A DNA stretch of 64,000 bases from Euleptes europaea (taxonomy: Eukaryota; Chordata; Lepidosauria; Squamata; Sphaerodactylidae). Below, piece by piece: positions 32,866 to 44,704 of the stretch (position 1 is the stretch's first letter; every line of letters starts with the position of its first letter). A model generated the notes under the pieces. That model was not told the origin of the DNA. It searched no databases and saw nothing but the letters and a program-made list of their open reading frames with translations. The position numbers were made by a program, and so were the translations under genes. The stretch is taken from contig NC_079320.1 of NCBI RefSeq assembly GCF_029931775.1, positions 45,866,021 through 45,930,020 of the forward strand, given 5' to 3'.

Positions 32866-33389
32866 ACCAAACAAGCCATTAAAAATCCAGCATGTTTCTG
32901 TGTCTGCATATAGCCTTTCTTGCCTAAGATGTAATCAGTGCTATAATAGGTAGTGATTGACTTTATGGGGATACAGTAGCTTGCTCCTCTTTCCCCAGCA
33001 TCTCACGATGTTATCTGTGTTGGCAGAGTGCGAGCCATGCAGCAAAATTCCACACTCTCTGATTAAAGATAAAAGTAAACGTTCATTAGGGAACTTCATA
33101 ATAGAGAGGAAAGCTTAGAGATAGAGATAGCCTCTCGCTACTTAACTGGCTAAGAGGAGAGGGAGAAGTGTTTTGGAGACGAAGGAGGAAATTGCCCCTG
33201 AGAATATCAGTATAAGGAGAGACAGGAGGTGACACGTAAAAAGGATGGAAAGGTCACTAACCTTACAGTCCTATCTACCTGACTACTTGCCTGCCCCCTG
33301 CAGGATCATCTCATTTCTTCCTGGTGCTAGACTTTGCCAATTCCAACAATTTGGTGGCATAGCTCATTGAGAGCTGGGGAAATCAAGTG

Positions 33390-33672
33390 ATTAGAGTTTA
33401 TGTTGAACTGGGTCTGGGGAAATCCAGCATCACATTCCCACTCAGCCATAAAGCTCATTGGGCGACCTTGAGCCAGTCAGTCAATCACTTCTTCTGTGTC
33501 TTAGCCTTAAAGGGTTGTTCTGAAGATAAAAGAGAGGAGGGGATAACCATGTACTGTGCCCCAAGCTACTTGGAGAAAGAGTGGGATGAAAATATGACAC
33601 ATAGAGAGATAAATCTCTTAGAGATTCTGGCTGCAATCCTAAGAGCATTTTCCTGGGAGTAAGCACCATTGA
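33390..33672 (+). mobile_element. tRNA-derived SINE with tail
   Basis: CACTCAGCCATAAAGCTCAT, GGGCGACCTTGAGCCAGTCA and GGTTGTTCTGAAGATAAAAG match the body; GGCTGCAATCCTAAG and TCCTGGGAGTAAGC follow as the commonly linked tail repeat. Head decayed. Confidence 0.65.
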
Positions 33673-34044
33673 TAACATGAGACTTATTTAGGACTTCTCT
33701 CAAAAGTCCCTTAATTAGTTACATGAAAAAGTGACCTTTTTACATGTCCTGAACAAAAAAATGTTTTCCCCCATATTTTGGGGGATCTGATAGCTTGTGG
33801 TGTTTTTCTTCTGATAAGACATTTTATTATATGAAAGAAAAGCATAACAAAATTCAGGATTGACAAAATGCACAAGACCTCCAGTTCTACTTTTATTTGT
33901 GAATAACATGAATAAGATTTTTAAACGGGTGTACATTTACAGACAATAAAAGAGCATCTATTGGAGCCAGACCTAAGTAGACACACGTGAAACTCCTGTG
34001 AATCCACACATGCATTAGTCATCAATCATCAACAGCAACATAAT

Positions 34045-34215
34045 TATTCTTTTTTAAAAAAAAATTATACCCCGCTTTTCTCCCCAATGGAAACCCAGAA
34101 CAGCTTACATTGTTCTCCCCTCCTCCATTTTATCATAACAACAATAACTCTGTGAGGTAAATTAGCCTGGGAGTGTGGGACTAGGATTAACAGGTCTCCC
34201 ATGGCCACTGGTGGG
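34045..34215 (-). mobile_element. tRNA-derived SINE body, reverse
   Basis: CCCGCTTTTCTCCCCAATGG, CTCCTCCATTTTATCATAAC and ACTCTGTGAGGTAAATTAGC are the reversed body of the SINE family. Confidence 0.6.
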
Positions 34216-34224
34216 GGATGGGGG

Positions 34225-34410
34225 GTAGCATTGCCAGATCCAAGTTGGGCACACCTGGAGATTTGGCGATGGAACCTGGGGAAGCCAGGGACCTTAGTGG
34301 GGCACAATGCCACAGTCCACCCCCCAAAGCATCCATTTTCTCCAGTGGGAACTGTAGTCTGGAGATGAGCTATAACTCCAGGGGATCTCCAGGTCCCACT
34401 TGGGAGACTG
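34225..34410 (+). mobile_element. degenerate hAT MITE, TAGGGTTGCCA family
   Basis: GCATTGCCAGATCC start, then GGCACAATGCCACAGTCCAC, CATTTTCTCCAGTGGGAACT and GGGGATCTCCAGGTCC. Right end lost. Confidence 0.6.
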
Positions 34411-34419
34411 GCCCAGGGT

Positions 34420-35640
34420 CATCCAGCAAACTTCCGCAGGTCTCACCGGTCTGAATCCAACCGCTACACTATTCTGGTTCTTACATGATGTCTTACACGT
34501 GCAAAGCATACATTCCAAGTCAGATACATTGCCTTGCTCTTTTCTGATATATGCTCTGTTTGAAAAGAAAAATGGTAGGAGAACAAGGAAATTAGACCTA
34601 TGGAACAAGCTAAGGAGGAAGGAGGAAGGGGGCTGAGACTTCCCTTGGGCAGAACGTGAAGGGAAGAAGAGCCTGCAAAGCAACATGGTTGATACAGAGA
34701 GAAGGAAGGCTAAAAGGAAAAGGGACTGTGAATGAAAGGGAGGTCGGCTTTGTCCGGCGCTTCTTTCCCAGGCAAGTCCTTCCTGCTCGCCATCGTTCCT
34801 GCAACCCAACGGAGACCCGGCCCCAGGCTCCTTCTGCTGCACGCGTTCACTCCAATAAACAGCCACTGTTTCACGCTTAATTGGGAATGAAACTAATGAG
34901 ATCTTTATGGCCCTTGGCTGCATTTTCCCACGTACTTAACACGCTAGACGCCACTCCATCCCCAAGAGCCTTTCTTCGGTTGGCCCAGGAGGTTTTGGAT
35001 GCATTTAACCCCTTTGTGGCAAAGCAAGGCATTTATCCAAACGATTTCCTACTGTGGGCAAAAAATGCGGATTCTTTTATTGGAGAACGCTTTCCACTAG
35101 GGGGTGGCTTTTCAAGCATAATTTCCTGTGTACCAGAGTAAAGTATCATGCCTAATAAAGAGCTTTCTCTGAAATAACAGCCCTCATTAACAATTAAGTT
35201 TGTAGTTAAGAAGATACCAGGCAGGTTATATTTATAACTTGTGGCCTTCATGAAATGTATCCATGTTAACTTGGCTTGTGATAGGAGATGATACTATAAT
35301 TTATGGACAGTACCTTGCAATAGTAATTAGAATTTTATTCTTTTCTAGAATTCCCCCCTCCCCCAGGGAAGTGTTGGTTCATGGTGGACTGAACTAACTT
35401 GGTGAAAGGAGCATCCTCATGTAGCCAACCTGGAAAGATGAGCTATTTTCATCTTCCAAAGGCTCACCTTCACAGTTCTGTTCTTTTAAACAAGTGTGTT
35501 ATAGATTGAAAAACATGTGGCCTCTTGGAGCCTTTTCAAAAGTGACATGAAGTGTGCATATATGGTACAAATTTACTTGTTGGGTGGGGGGAAGCCTCAC
35601 TGAACTTACTGGGACTTACAAAGAAACAGAGTGTGTAGGT
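34420..35640. other. unique DNA with a GC-richer core
   Basis: About 34740-34870 is GC-richer. An 86-codon open frame (34881-35141, MGMKLMRSLWPLAAFSHVLN...) follows; it matches nothing I know and has no coding context, so I do not call it a gene. Confidence 0.35.
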
Positions 35641-35649
35641 GGCCCTGAT

Positions 35650-36050
35650 GTGATGGTCCACTGAATAATTCGCAAAACAATAATTGAATAAAACCTTTAT
35701 TAGGATGAACTGGAAAACCCTCAAAAGAGTGAGAAAACAGCTGAGTCCCCACAACTTTTTATCAGGCTTGATGTTCGGTTAAAAAAAACAAAAAACCCCA
35801 AAGACAAATTTGGGAGGGCAGAGAGACAGAAACATTGATTTGGAGCATCTTCAGAATTGGGATCTCTCTATAATACCTGGAAACATTTTTTCTCTCCCCC
35901 CTTTTAGTTGATAAACAGCTTGATGAAGCATTCTAGAGTGCCTGAAAGCTTATTCACAGATTTTATTAGGACCAACCAAAATATCACAGAACAAATACAT
36001 CACTGAACGCACACATACCGGATCAGACTCCAAGATGAGTTTGGACACTT
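35650..36050. repeat. retroelement-like tail, unclassified
   Basis: ATAAAACCTTTATTAGGA and GAAAGCTTATTCACAGATTT, TATTAGGACCAACCAAAAT are phrases of a dispersed reptile repeat end. Borders uncertain. Confidence 0.35.
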
Positions 36051-36074
36051 CTTTGGGAATAAGCCCAAAACCGG

Positions 36075-36310
36075 AGACAGACTGAGGCAACGGGCGGGAG
36101 CCGCCGGGACATGCGCAGTGGGGAAGGGAGCCGAGCCAAGCCTCCCCTGCCTCGCGACAGCCTCCCGGCCCCGCCCGATTGGTCGGGGGCAATCGGCTCC
36201 CTAGCCCAGTCAGGTGAGCCCCCGTGAAAGGGGGGAGGGGGCGATACCAGGAGAGCAAAGCAACTCTGCCGCTCTCCGCCCCCGCCCCGGACACCAAAGC
36301 TGGCTCCAGG
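36075..36310 (+). promoter_or_regulatory. isolated GC-rich island with a consensus 5' splice donor
   Basis: CpG-rich 230 bp standing alone in AT-rich DNA. Carries GACATGCGCAGTG (NRF1-like), an ATTGGTCGG inverted CCAAT box near 36178, and CCAG|GTAAGT at 36306-36315. This could be a promoter with first exon, or a GC-rich repeat. Confidence 0.3.
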
Positions 36311-36324
36311 TAAGTCTGGAACCT

Positions 36325-36500
36325 TTGCTTCAGGTAGCTGGCTCAAGGTCGACTCAGCCTTCCATCCTTCCGAGGTCGGTAAAATGAGTACCCAGCTTGC
36401 TGGGGGTAAAGTGTAGATGACTGGGGAAGGCAATGGCAAACCACTCCATAAACATAGTCTGCCTAGTAAACATCGGGATGTGATGTCACCCCATGGGTCA
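36325..36500 (+). mobile_element. Sauria-type SINE fragment
   Basis: CTTCAGGTAGCTGGCTCAAG, CATCCTTCCGAGGTCGGTAA, GGCAATGGCAAACCACTCC and CACCCCATGGGTCAG match the body of the fuller copy at 40905-41178. Confidence 0.8.
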
Positions 36501-36509
36501 GTAATGATG

Positions 36510-37030
36510 GGAAATTTGAAAAATCTAAATTTACCTTTAAACATATACTAATGCTAATCACTCCCACACAATCACACTCAATATCAGGTTTTATTTTTAT
36601 TTTTTTGGTGGGGTGGATGCTGCTTCTATTTGGTTCCAGCCTGGTAGTGGGAAATGAGGAGACTTGTGTTAGCCATACTGGCTATAGTCGCCTACCGTAC
36701 CTGTTTTCACATTTCACACATTTATCTATGTTGTAGAGAGCTGACCTTGTTTCACTAGCTGCTGTGCCACACAGATAGCATAAGTTCTCTAGGGTGTTAA
36801 AAAAGAAGGGGAAGCATTATTCTTCTGTATATAAACAGCCCTGACTGTCCTTGGGCATATTCCTTTATGGATGATGTACAGATGATGTATGAACCAGGTG
36901 GTCATAGATATAGCTGGTGTAATTTATGTTTAATTTGACCATATTTTCTATACTGCAATAAAATCTTATTCTACTTATGGTCAACAAAAGCATGAAAGGT
37001 TCAGCTGTAACATTCACAGTAAGATCTACC
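36510..37030. other. no recognised gene
   Basis: AT-rich unique-looking DNA. Confidence 0.5.
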
Positions 37031-37285
37031 ATGCAATTCTGAAGGAGCAGAGCTTCTCAGGAGCTGGCGTGACCTCTACACGGGAGTAAGTGCCACTTGT
37101 GCTGACTAAGTGGGCACAGATGCCAGCACGGGGCACTTACGCCAGATCCAGGGAGCCACACAACAGTGCAAACCTCGGGCACCGGCGCAGCCTCCCCAGC
37201 AGCGTTTTTCTGGCGCAAGGCCTTGTGCCGGCGTTCCTGGGGCGTTCCTTTTGAGCTGGGAGCACCGCTTTTTGCAGGCAGCTGG
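37031..37285. repeat. dispersed repeat, family shared with 46250-46800
   Basis: GCAATTCTGAAGGAGCAGAG, GGGCACTTACGCC and CTGGCGCAAGGCC recur in reversed order around 46430-46790. Type unknown; the inverted ends suggest a DNA transposon. Confidence 0.4.
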
Positions 37286-37289
37286 TTGA

Positions 37290-39010
37290 TGTGGAGTACA
37301 AAGATAAAGGCATTTGTACAATAAGGATGGGTTTGCCTACATTCATCCCATGAGAGTTTCCCCCCGCAAAACATATGTGGTGAGGATCTGTGCGTGCTCT
37401 AAACTCACATGGAATAAATTGTTGCTTACCACTGTTTGGAGTTTTTTTTTTTTTAAAATAGTATTTTCTCAGTTTAATTTTTTTAAATGATGGCAAATGG
37501 CAAGCCTTTCACTGTTCACTTTTAAAATTTAAGTAAACCTATTTTGTAATTCAGGCTACAGCCATCGGTGCCCAAAGGGCAGGGATAGTAGTTTGTTCAC
37601 CCAGGAGTCAGATTCCGATATTCAGTTCAGTTGCATTTACCCTTTCACCTCGCCCCTCCCCCTCCCATAACTTCCACGTTCTCTCTGCTTCTGAAGAACC
37701 AGTAATTTATTGCTCCAGTGATCTGTTGCGACCCCATGAGGTCCCTTTAAACAGAGACTCTCTCTAATTGCACGCAGTCCAAACTGATGAATGAAAATGT
37801 GCACAAATGAGGCTTAGAAATTGCTGGAGTGTCTGCAAGGACCCCTCTCCATTGTCTGGCAGACTTAGGCAGTAGGGGTCACTGGCTTAGTTGGTGCTCC
37901 ACTCTAGTGAATTATGGCCATCAGATAAGAGTGTAAAGTCAATACAAAAGGCCAGTGGTAGTAGAACTCATGGAATTTGAATTTTCCAAGGGAAAACCTT
38001 GGAATGTGCTGCGCAAATACATACATACATACCAAAAAAAAAAAGAACACAAGTTTTCTGTTTTGACTTCTTGAATAAAATGAGAAATCACAGAAGAGTT
38101 CTTTCTTTCATTAGAGTCAGATAATGCTTACCAATTACATATAATTCTTAAATATTTTTGAACATAAACAGTGTTTAAATGAGAGGGCGGGATTTTAATG
38201 TTCATATATTAACCCACCCTGGAGAAACTTCAACTTTTGCCCTTTATGACATCCAGTTGGTTTTGAATTGAATTTACTACATGAATTTTAAAATAGGCAA
38301 AGAATAGAAGAAATTCTTACAACATAATAGCTTTTAAAGCTACCCTATTATTAGTTTATGGGGCCATAATCTCTTAAACTGCTGTAAATTCAGAAAGGTG
38401 ACATATGCAGTTAAGCTACTTTAAACCCTTAAACAACCATAAGTATTAATTCAATTTTAGATCCTTACGGCAGCATAGGATGGTAAGATACCTTAATTCT
38501 TAAGATAGTATAGTTTTAGAATCTTTTAAACTATTGGGAGTGGAAAGAAAGAGGAGAACCTGTATTCACATATACTGAAAAGATGTGTTTCATTAGCAAC
38601 ATAAGGTAGTAATGGCAGCTAGTGTCATGCAGCTGAACATATTTGTTATTCAGTTCTTCCTATGTATAATCAGTAATGACTGCATTAACAACAACTTTAG
38701 GTACAAATGGATTCCATGATGCTCTTGGAGATTTTGAGAATATAAACTGCAGCTCTGTTGAGGTCCTAGTGTCTGTTGGGAATGAGGGTTCATGTGGATT
38801 ATTAGTGTCCTCATTCCCAATTGTCCTTTCCCACTCTCAGACAGGTTCTCAGTTCCTGGTTTAATAGGAATTTGGGGAAACGAAGAGGTCTGAGAAATGT
38901 CTTGAATGATATTGGTGGAAGACCCGGTTTAGTCAGACAGAGTATACCATAGAGCCCATTTTCAGTTGTATGAATAGCCAGTGACGGTGGCAAAGAAGAC
39001 TTTTGCTCTC
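37290..39010. other. no recognised gene
   Basis: About 1.7 kb of AT-rich DNA with few repeats. 38020-38560 looks repeat-free. Confidence 0.5.
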
Positions 39011-39016
39011 CAAAAG

Positions 39017-39050
39017 GGGTCGCCATAAGTCGGCTGCGACTTGATGGCAC

Positions 39051-39098
<48 letters not shown>
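39017..39098 (+). repeat. BovB-type tail followed by a (CA)n microsatellite
   Basis: GGGGTCGCCATAAGTCGGCTGCGACTTGATGG, given here by its borders 39017-39048, is the tail shared with 44650 and 48500; CA repeats run from 39053 to 39098. Confidence 0.8.
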
Positions 39099-39099
<1 letters not shown>

Positions 39100-39100
<1 letters not shown>

Positions 39101-39930
39101 GTTGTATCAGCTGAATCTCAGCCAGATCAATTGTTTATGGTGATTCATGACAAGATAAAACGTCGGTCTGACCTCATTACTCATGATAATTCAACCCTTA
39201 GCAATTATGTTTTTGTAAGCTTGTTTGCTGATAAAATCTGTCTCATGTACTCCAACCTGGATGCCAGAGTGAGGGCGGATTTGTTATCTGAGGTGTCAGT
39301 TTTATAAGGATGGATTCAAATTGATTTCATCAAAGGATGCTACAGGATTTGTACCGTTATCAGGGCCACCACTTGTCCATTAGATCCTTGCCCTTCCTGG
39401 CTTGTAAAATTGTGTTGGGAAAATGTGGTTGGACCCCTTAGGAGAATTGTTATTACTGAAAGACAGGATCTTTTTGAAGACTTTGAAGAAAACAGATCTG
39501 TGCTTTAAAAACCTTCATCAGCTTTTTCAATCTCCCCCCTTTTAGGGAAAGTAATAGAGCGTGCAGTGAGGGAGCAACTGCAAGAATTCCTGGGAGACTC
39601 ATATGTCCATGACCCATGAAAAGAAAGCACAGCTGGGCAATGGCTTTTCTTCACTTCCAGGGGAAAACCCAGAAGTGACATCACATTGTTCTAGAAATCA
39701 CTGTAATTTCTGGCAATTCTAGGAAGTAATGCCCAACAGTGCCTTCCATGTTGCTGCCCCCAGACTCCTGTTGGTTGCCAGCTGCTGGCTGGTAGCCTGA
39801 TTCTGAACTGATGTCTTGAAGCTGTGGCCATGTGGCTAAGGCAGAACAAAGTGAAACTGAATCTAGATGGAGAAGCTAATCTTCTTGTGGGAAAAGATCT
39901 GCTTATCCTGGAAGGGGTTAAATTAGAAAT
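39100..39930. other. LINE-like or unique DNA, no gene
   Basis: 39100-39640 has several short open frames (for example one with VFVSLFADKICLMYSNL) and may be decayed LINE coding sequence; 39650-39730 carries the GAAGTGACATCACATTG dispersed motif. Not resolved. Confidence 0.35.
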
Positions 39931-39934
39931 ATTG

Positions 39935-40565
39935 AAACATAGAGATGGAAGGGACCCCAAGGGTCATCATCCTTCCCCCCAAATCCCTCCTATTCTATGC
40001 CCAGAGGAAGGGGGGAAAAAACCAGGATCCCTGGGCCAATCTGGTATGGGGGAAAAATTCCTTCCTGACCCCAAAGGGGCAATCTGCATTACCCTGGGCA
40101 TGCAAGAAAGGGCCACAAGATCTGAGCACTGGTTTATCCCTACCTGCCCTCCCTCTCACAATCTGCCTAAATTCATAATGAGTCATAGAATCAGCAGATG
40201 ACCATCTAGCCTCTGCTGAAAAACCTCCAAAAGAGAGCCCGCCACCTCCCAAGGAAGCCTGTTCCACTGAAAAACTGCTATGTAAGGAAGTTTTTCCTAA
40301 TGCTTAACCAAAAACTCTTTCATTTAATTTCAACCCACTGGTTCTGGTCCAACCTTCTGAGGCAACAGAAACCTACTCCACTCCATTCTATATATGATAG
40401 CCCTTCAAATACTTGAAGATGGCTATCATATCACCTCTCAATTGTTTCCTCTCCAGGCTAAACATACCCAGCTCCTTCAAACTTTCCTCATAGGACCTGG
40501 TCTCCAGATGCCTCACCATCTTTGTTGCCTACCTCTGAACATGTTCAGACACATTATCTTTTGCA
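39935..40565 (-). mobile_element. CR1-like LINE 3' region, reverse
   Basis: From ACATAGAGATGGAAGGGACC through CCACCTCCCAAGGAAGCCTG and GGTTCTGGTCCAACCTTCTG to ATCATATCACCTCTCAATTG and CAGGCTAAACATACCCAGC, this is the complement of a long CR1 3' part. It shares the CCTCCCAAGGAAGCC block with 18225-18545. Confidence 0.85.
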
Positions 40566-40904
40566 GTTCTGGTGAAGAGTTTAGGAGTCTTTCTAGATTT
40601 GTGTCTGTTATTGGTGTTGTGGCCACAAATGTATTCTACCAATTACATCTGGTCCATCAACTCTTCTTCTGTTAGACGCAACCAATCTGGTCGTGGTGAC
40701 TGATGCTTCTGCAACCTCATGGTTGAGCTAATGTAACATGTTTTATGTGGGGCTTTCCTTGAAGATGAAAACCTCATTTGGTATCAGGCACACAAGCCAT
40801 CTGTTACTGGACTCTTGCCAGTAGGTACAACTGTTACCAGTTCTAAAATAGTTATTTTGCCCATTTAACTGTTTCTGAAATCAATTTAAGAAGGTGGTTC
40901 TTCA

Positions 40905-41178
40905 GAAGAGTTTCAGTCCAAGCTCTGCTCACAACCTGAGTTTGATCCTGGCGGAAGTTGGTTTCAGGTAGCCGGCTCAAGGTTGACTCAGCTTTCCATC
41001 CTTCTGAGGTCGGTAAAATGAGTACCCAGCTTGCTGAGGGTAAAGGGAAGATGACTGGGGAAGGCACTGGCAAACCACCCCGTAAACAAAGTCTGCCTAG
41101 AAAACATCGGGATGTGACAACACCCCATGGGTCAGGAATGACCTGGTGCTTGCACAGGGGACCTTTACCTTTATGTGC
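40905..41178 (+). mobile_element. Sauria SINE, nearly full length
   Basis: Head with a degenerate B box (CTGAGTTTGATCCTGG), body GGTTTCAGGTAGCCGGCTCA and CAGCTTGCTGAGGGTAAAG, and a tail GGGGACCTTTACCTTT. The ACCTTT-type end is typical of squamate Sauria SINEs, which are mobilised by BovB-type LINEs. Confidence 0.88.
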
Positions 41179-41341
41179 TAGTTTGCTCCTCAGGTCAGCT
41201 TCTCTTCATCAGCCCTCACCCAAGGCTGTGTGATTGTCCTGCACCACAGTCTGCACCTTTTGGGTTATTGCACCTACCCTCTGGAATAGTATTCATATAT
41301 AGCTCATATATAGGAAAACATGGATATAATGTTTTAAGTAA

Positions 41342-41590
41342 ACCAAGAGCCAGCATGGTGTAACAGTTAAGAGTGGCAGACTCTAATCCGGAAAACCAGG
41401 TTTGATTCCCCACTCTTCCACATGAAGCATGCTAAGTGACGTTGGGCGAGTCACAGTTCTCTCAGAACTCTCTCAGCCCCACCTACCTCACAAGGTGCGT
41501 GTTGTGGGTAGAGGAAGGGATTGTGATTGTAAACTGCTTTGAGACTCCTTAAGGTAGAGAAAAGCAGGGTACAAAAGCCAACTCCTTAAA
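41342..41590 (+). mobile_element. tRNA-derived SINE
   Basis: AGAGCCAGCATGGTGTAACAG head, B box GGTTTGATTCCCC, body AGTCACAGTTCTCTCAGAAC and CTTAAGGTAGAGAAAAGCAG. Same family as 49397-49716 but lacking its internal duplicated middle. Confidence 0.85.
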
Positions 41591-41599
41591 TTTTTTAAT

Positions 41600-42900
41600 T
41601 TTAACTTATATAGCTCCGCCCTTACTAAAGATCCATTGCCCCTTTTATTACTCAGATGTTGTTTTTCCATACCTCATCATCTCCCACTTTTCTGTGAGTT
41701 CCCAACTTCTTTTCTGCTCAGATTTGTCAAAAAGTGCTCACAAAACCCCAATACTGCAACACTTCCGAAAGCTGTACAGCAAAGTAAAGCATTCAAATTA
41801 AGTATACCTATGTAGTATGTATCCAGTTTATATATTACTATTTCAGAATGGTGATTTCTGTTAAATCCATAATTCTTTATCCTAGGTCTTTACTTTACAT
41901 TGCTCCCTCCCCCTTCCTTCCCTCTCCAATCAGCTCAGGCAAGTAATTGGCCACTCTTTACATATGGGAAAGCTAGCTGAGGTTATTTTATTACTTTAAT
42001 CAAATTAAAGGTATTGCACATGAATAACATGAAAGGCATTTCCTGAAGGTTTTACAGTTTCCTAAAACTAGCCATAAGCTTTAGCTAGTGCTAATGCTAT
42101 AGAAACTCATATGGTGAGCATCAGTTTAGAATGAACATACACACCGATTACTGCTCAAACGATTGTGGTATAGTTCTACACTTTTTAAGTTGTTATTTTG
42201 TGACAGGGCCCTTAGTGTAATGAGCGGCGGGTTTGAGACTCAATAGGTCTTACAGACATTTGGGAGAAGGAGCGAACCTTCATTTAAATATCACCACTAA
42301 CTTTAATATCAAAGGCTTTGGGCTGAAATAATTAAGATGAAAGAAAATCAAATCTGTTAGTTTAAATTTTCTGTGGGAAAGATTAAATAGGTTTCTGGAT
42401 ATAAAGAAACATAAGCCTTCATTGTTTGAAACAGGAAAGGTTTGATTGCAGCCAATCATTCATTCACTGTGTAAAGTAGGCAGCAAATCATACATATGCA
42501 AAATCCCCGTTCATTAAACTTTGTGGGTCTTAATCTGTGGAATGCCTGCTTTATTGTTCTTTTAAAATATATAAGTATATGAAACCAATTAAAACTGTAT
42601 GGCTTGCATATAAAGGCTATTAAACCAATTTGTAAAATACTATTTTTTCATTCACAACCTGTAGACGAGCTGAAATGTCTACCTTTTGCTTTACATTTTG
42701 GTGTAGTATTTCGTATGCTCGGCATGTTAAATACAGTTCTTAACTCACAAAAGAGCTCCAGTCACAGAGAAACAATAGTCCACTTTCAAAAATGTGGGAG
42801 ACATCAAAGTTTCGTTGAAAAGCTGCCATAATAAAAAAAAAACCAAAAATTGGGTTAAATAATCAATTTAAGCAGTTTGCTAAACTGAACTAACAAAAGG
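41600..42900. other. repeat-poor AT-rich DNA
   Basis: No repeat recognised from about 42000 to 42830. Many homeodomain-like ATTA and TCF-like CTTTG words. A candidate conserved non-coding element, by inference only. Confidence 0.35.
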
Positions 42901-44240
42901 AAGGCACCATTGATAACCCAATTGATTGTACATGCATGCACACACACACAAAGTGAATTTGTACATGAGGTTTTGGTTGCCTCCCATTTCTCATTGCAGC
43001 CACTCGCGTGGGTCAGGGGGACCCTTTGGAACACTGTGTGGTGAGGCAAGGGGGGGGCTGCAGCCTGAAAAAGAAATCAGCAGAAATCACCACCCCTGCC
43101 CTTCTTCCTCTTCTGGCTGCAGCTCCCTACACGGCATCCCATACTGTTCTTGAGAGTCCTCCAATGCAGCTTTTCGGGGAGTTGCCTCAAGGAAAATGAG
43201 ATGTCCAAAACCCCTCCCACAAATGTGTGCCTTTTCGACATTTCTACAGCGTTCAACCTTTGTTGTCTTATTGTAAGAACTGTGGTCAGCCTTGAGACTA
43301 CTTGTTAGCCTTGAAGAGGCAGTCAGCGCAAGACCGTATAATGAATTAGATAGTAAAACTAATCAAAGCTTCATTGTGTGTGTGTGCTGTAGATTCCAAA
43401 AGCAGCTTTAATGTATGGTCCTGATAATACTTTAGGAATTGCAGACATGGAGATATATATAGAATTCACACAGATGCAAAAGCCTTGGAGAAATCAGTGT
43501 AAACCACAGCCAAGGGCAAATGCTTGTCCTGTACTCCTTCAAATAATTGTATTACTCAATGGATGTATTCCAGCATGCTGCTTTTATTCAGAGACCCCAC
43601 ATGATGCCTTTCTCAGAAGTAAAGCAATAAAACCTAAGAACTGAATTCTGTACATTTATGCTAAAGATAAATATGTTCATATTAAACCTTACAAACTTTA
43701 AGAGACTGCAAGTAAACGAATTGTTCATATTTGTTTGGCTTTGTTGTACTCTTCCTTAAAGATATCCAGCATGCCTCTTTTCACAGATGTGTCCAAAAAG
43801 AAGCATTTTGTTGTTGTACTAGTGCAGGAAAAAGGACAGATACATGTATGACAATTAAAATAAGACCAGGTCTTTATGTTATAGCGTTGCTAGTATGGCA
43901 GGAAAGAAATCAAAATAAAATAAATATTCTATCAGAGGTTTAATAGTCATTTGTGGATTAAATATTATGCTAGGTAAGCTACAGACTATGTTTAGAGCTG
44001 TAGCCAGGGTGGGGCTCATGGTTACAATCTCCTACTTTGACACTGGTTCACTGTACCTAAGATTGGCAGCGTGAGGTGAAAAAGAACTTTTACTTTGAGA
44101 GATGACAGATTCCTTTTAAATGATATAACCTTTATTTTTAAGAATACAATTTTTCTGATTTTAAAAAAGAATGCATCATACCTGGTTCCCAAAAGTTGCA
44201 GAGGTCCAAACTCCACCAATCTGACCTCCTTGTCTTTATT
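42900..44240. other. no recognised gene
   Basis: Mixed DNA. A short CACACACA run near 42941-42950, a G run near 43049-43057 and an imperfect GCTGCAGCC...GGCTGCAGC inverted pair near 43057-43125. Confidence 0.4.
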
Positions 44241-44245
44241 ACCCT

Positions 44246-44328
44246 GGTGAGCTGTGGCTAGGGTGGATTTTTAAAAATAATCACAACAAAAGATTATTTT
44301 TAAAAATCCACCCTAGCCACAGCTCACC
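44246..44328. repeat. perfect 37-bp inverted repeat with 9-nt loop
   Basis: Arms 44246-44282 and 44292-44328 are exactly complementary (start GGTGAGCTGTGGC, end GCCACAGCTCACC); the loop is ACAACAAAA. Weaker pairing continues for about 12 bases outside (TTATTACCCT with AAGGGTGATAAG). No open frame. Confidence 0.95.
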
Positions 44329-44461
44329 AAGGGTGATAAGGGGAGAAGGTCTACCTGGAAGTAATTCCAATTTTATTGAGGCTTACTCCCAGGAAAATAT
44401 TTGTAGGATTGAAATCTCCTGGTAGCAAGCCCCATCAAATAGATGGGAGTAGGGCTGCTCT

Positions 44462-44698
44462 CTTGGTCACGTCATGAGACGACAAGAGTCACTGGAAAAG
44501 ATAGTCATGCTAGGAAAAGTTGAGGGCAGCAGGAAAAGAGGAAGACCCAACGAGAGATGGATTGACTCAATAAAGGAAGCCACAGCCTTCAATTTGCAAG
44601 ATCTGAGCAAGGCTGTCAAAGATAGGACATTGTGGAGTACATTGATTCATAGGGTCGCCATGAGTCGGAAGCGACTTGACGGCACTTAACACACACAC
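44462..44698 (+). mobile_element. BovB/RTE-type LINE 3' end
   Basis: Codes on + for a piece rich in GKVEGSRKRGRPNERWIDSI and later IHRVAMSRKRLDGT, the characteristic C-terminal end of squamate BovB-like ORF2. Ends GGTCGCCATGAGTCGG, GCGACTTGACGGCACTT and (AC)n. Strongly 5' truncated, as usual for LINEs. Confidence 0.8.
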
Positions 44699-44704
44699 AC
44701 AGGG

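Noticed and set aside
34294-34923. 209-codon - strand open frame
   Set aside because: Overlaps a MITE and a GC-richer unique stretch; no family resemblance.
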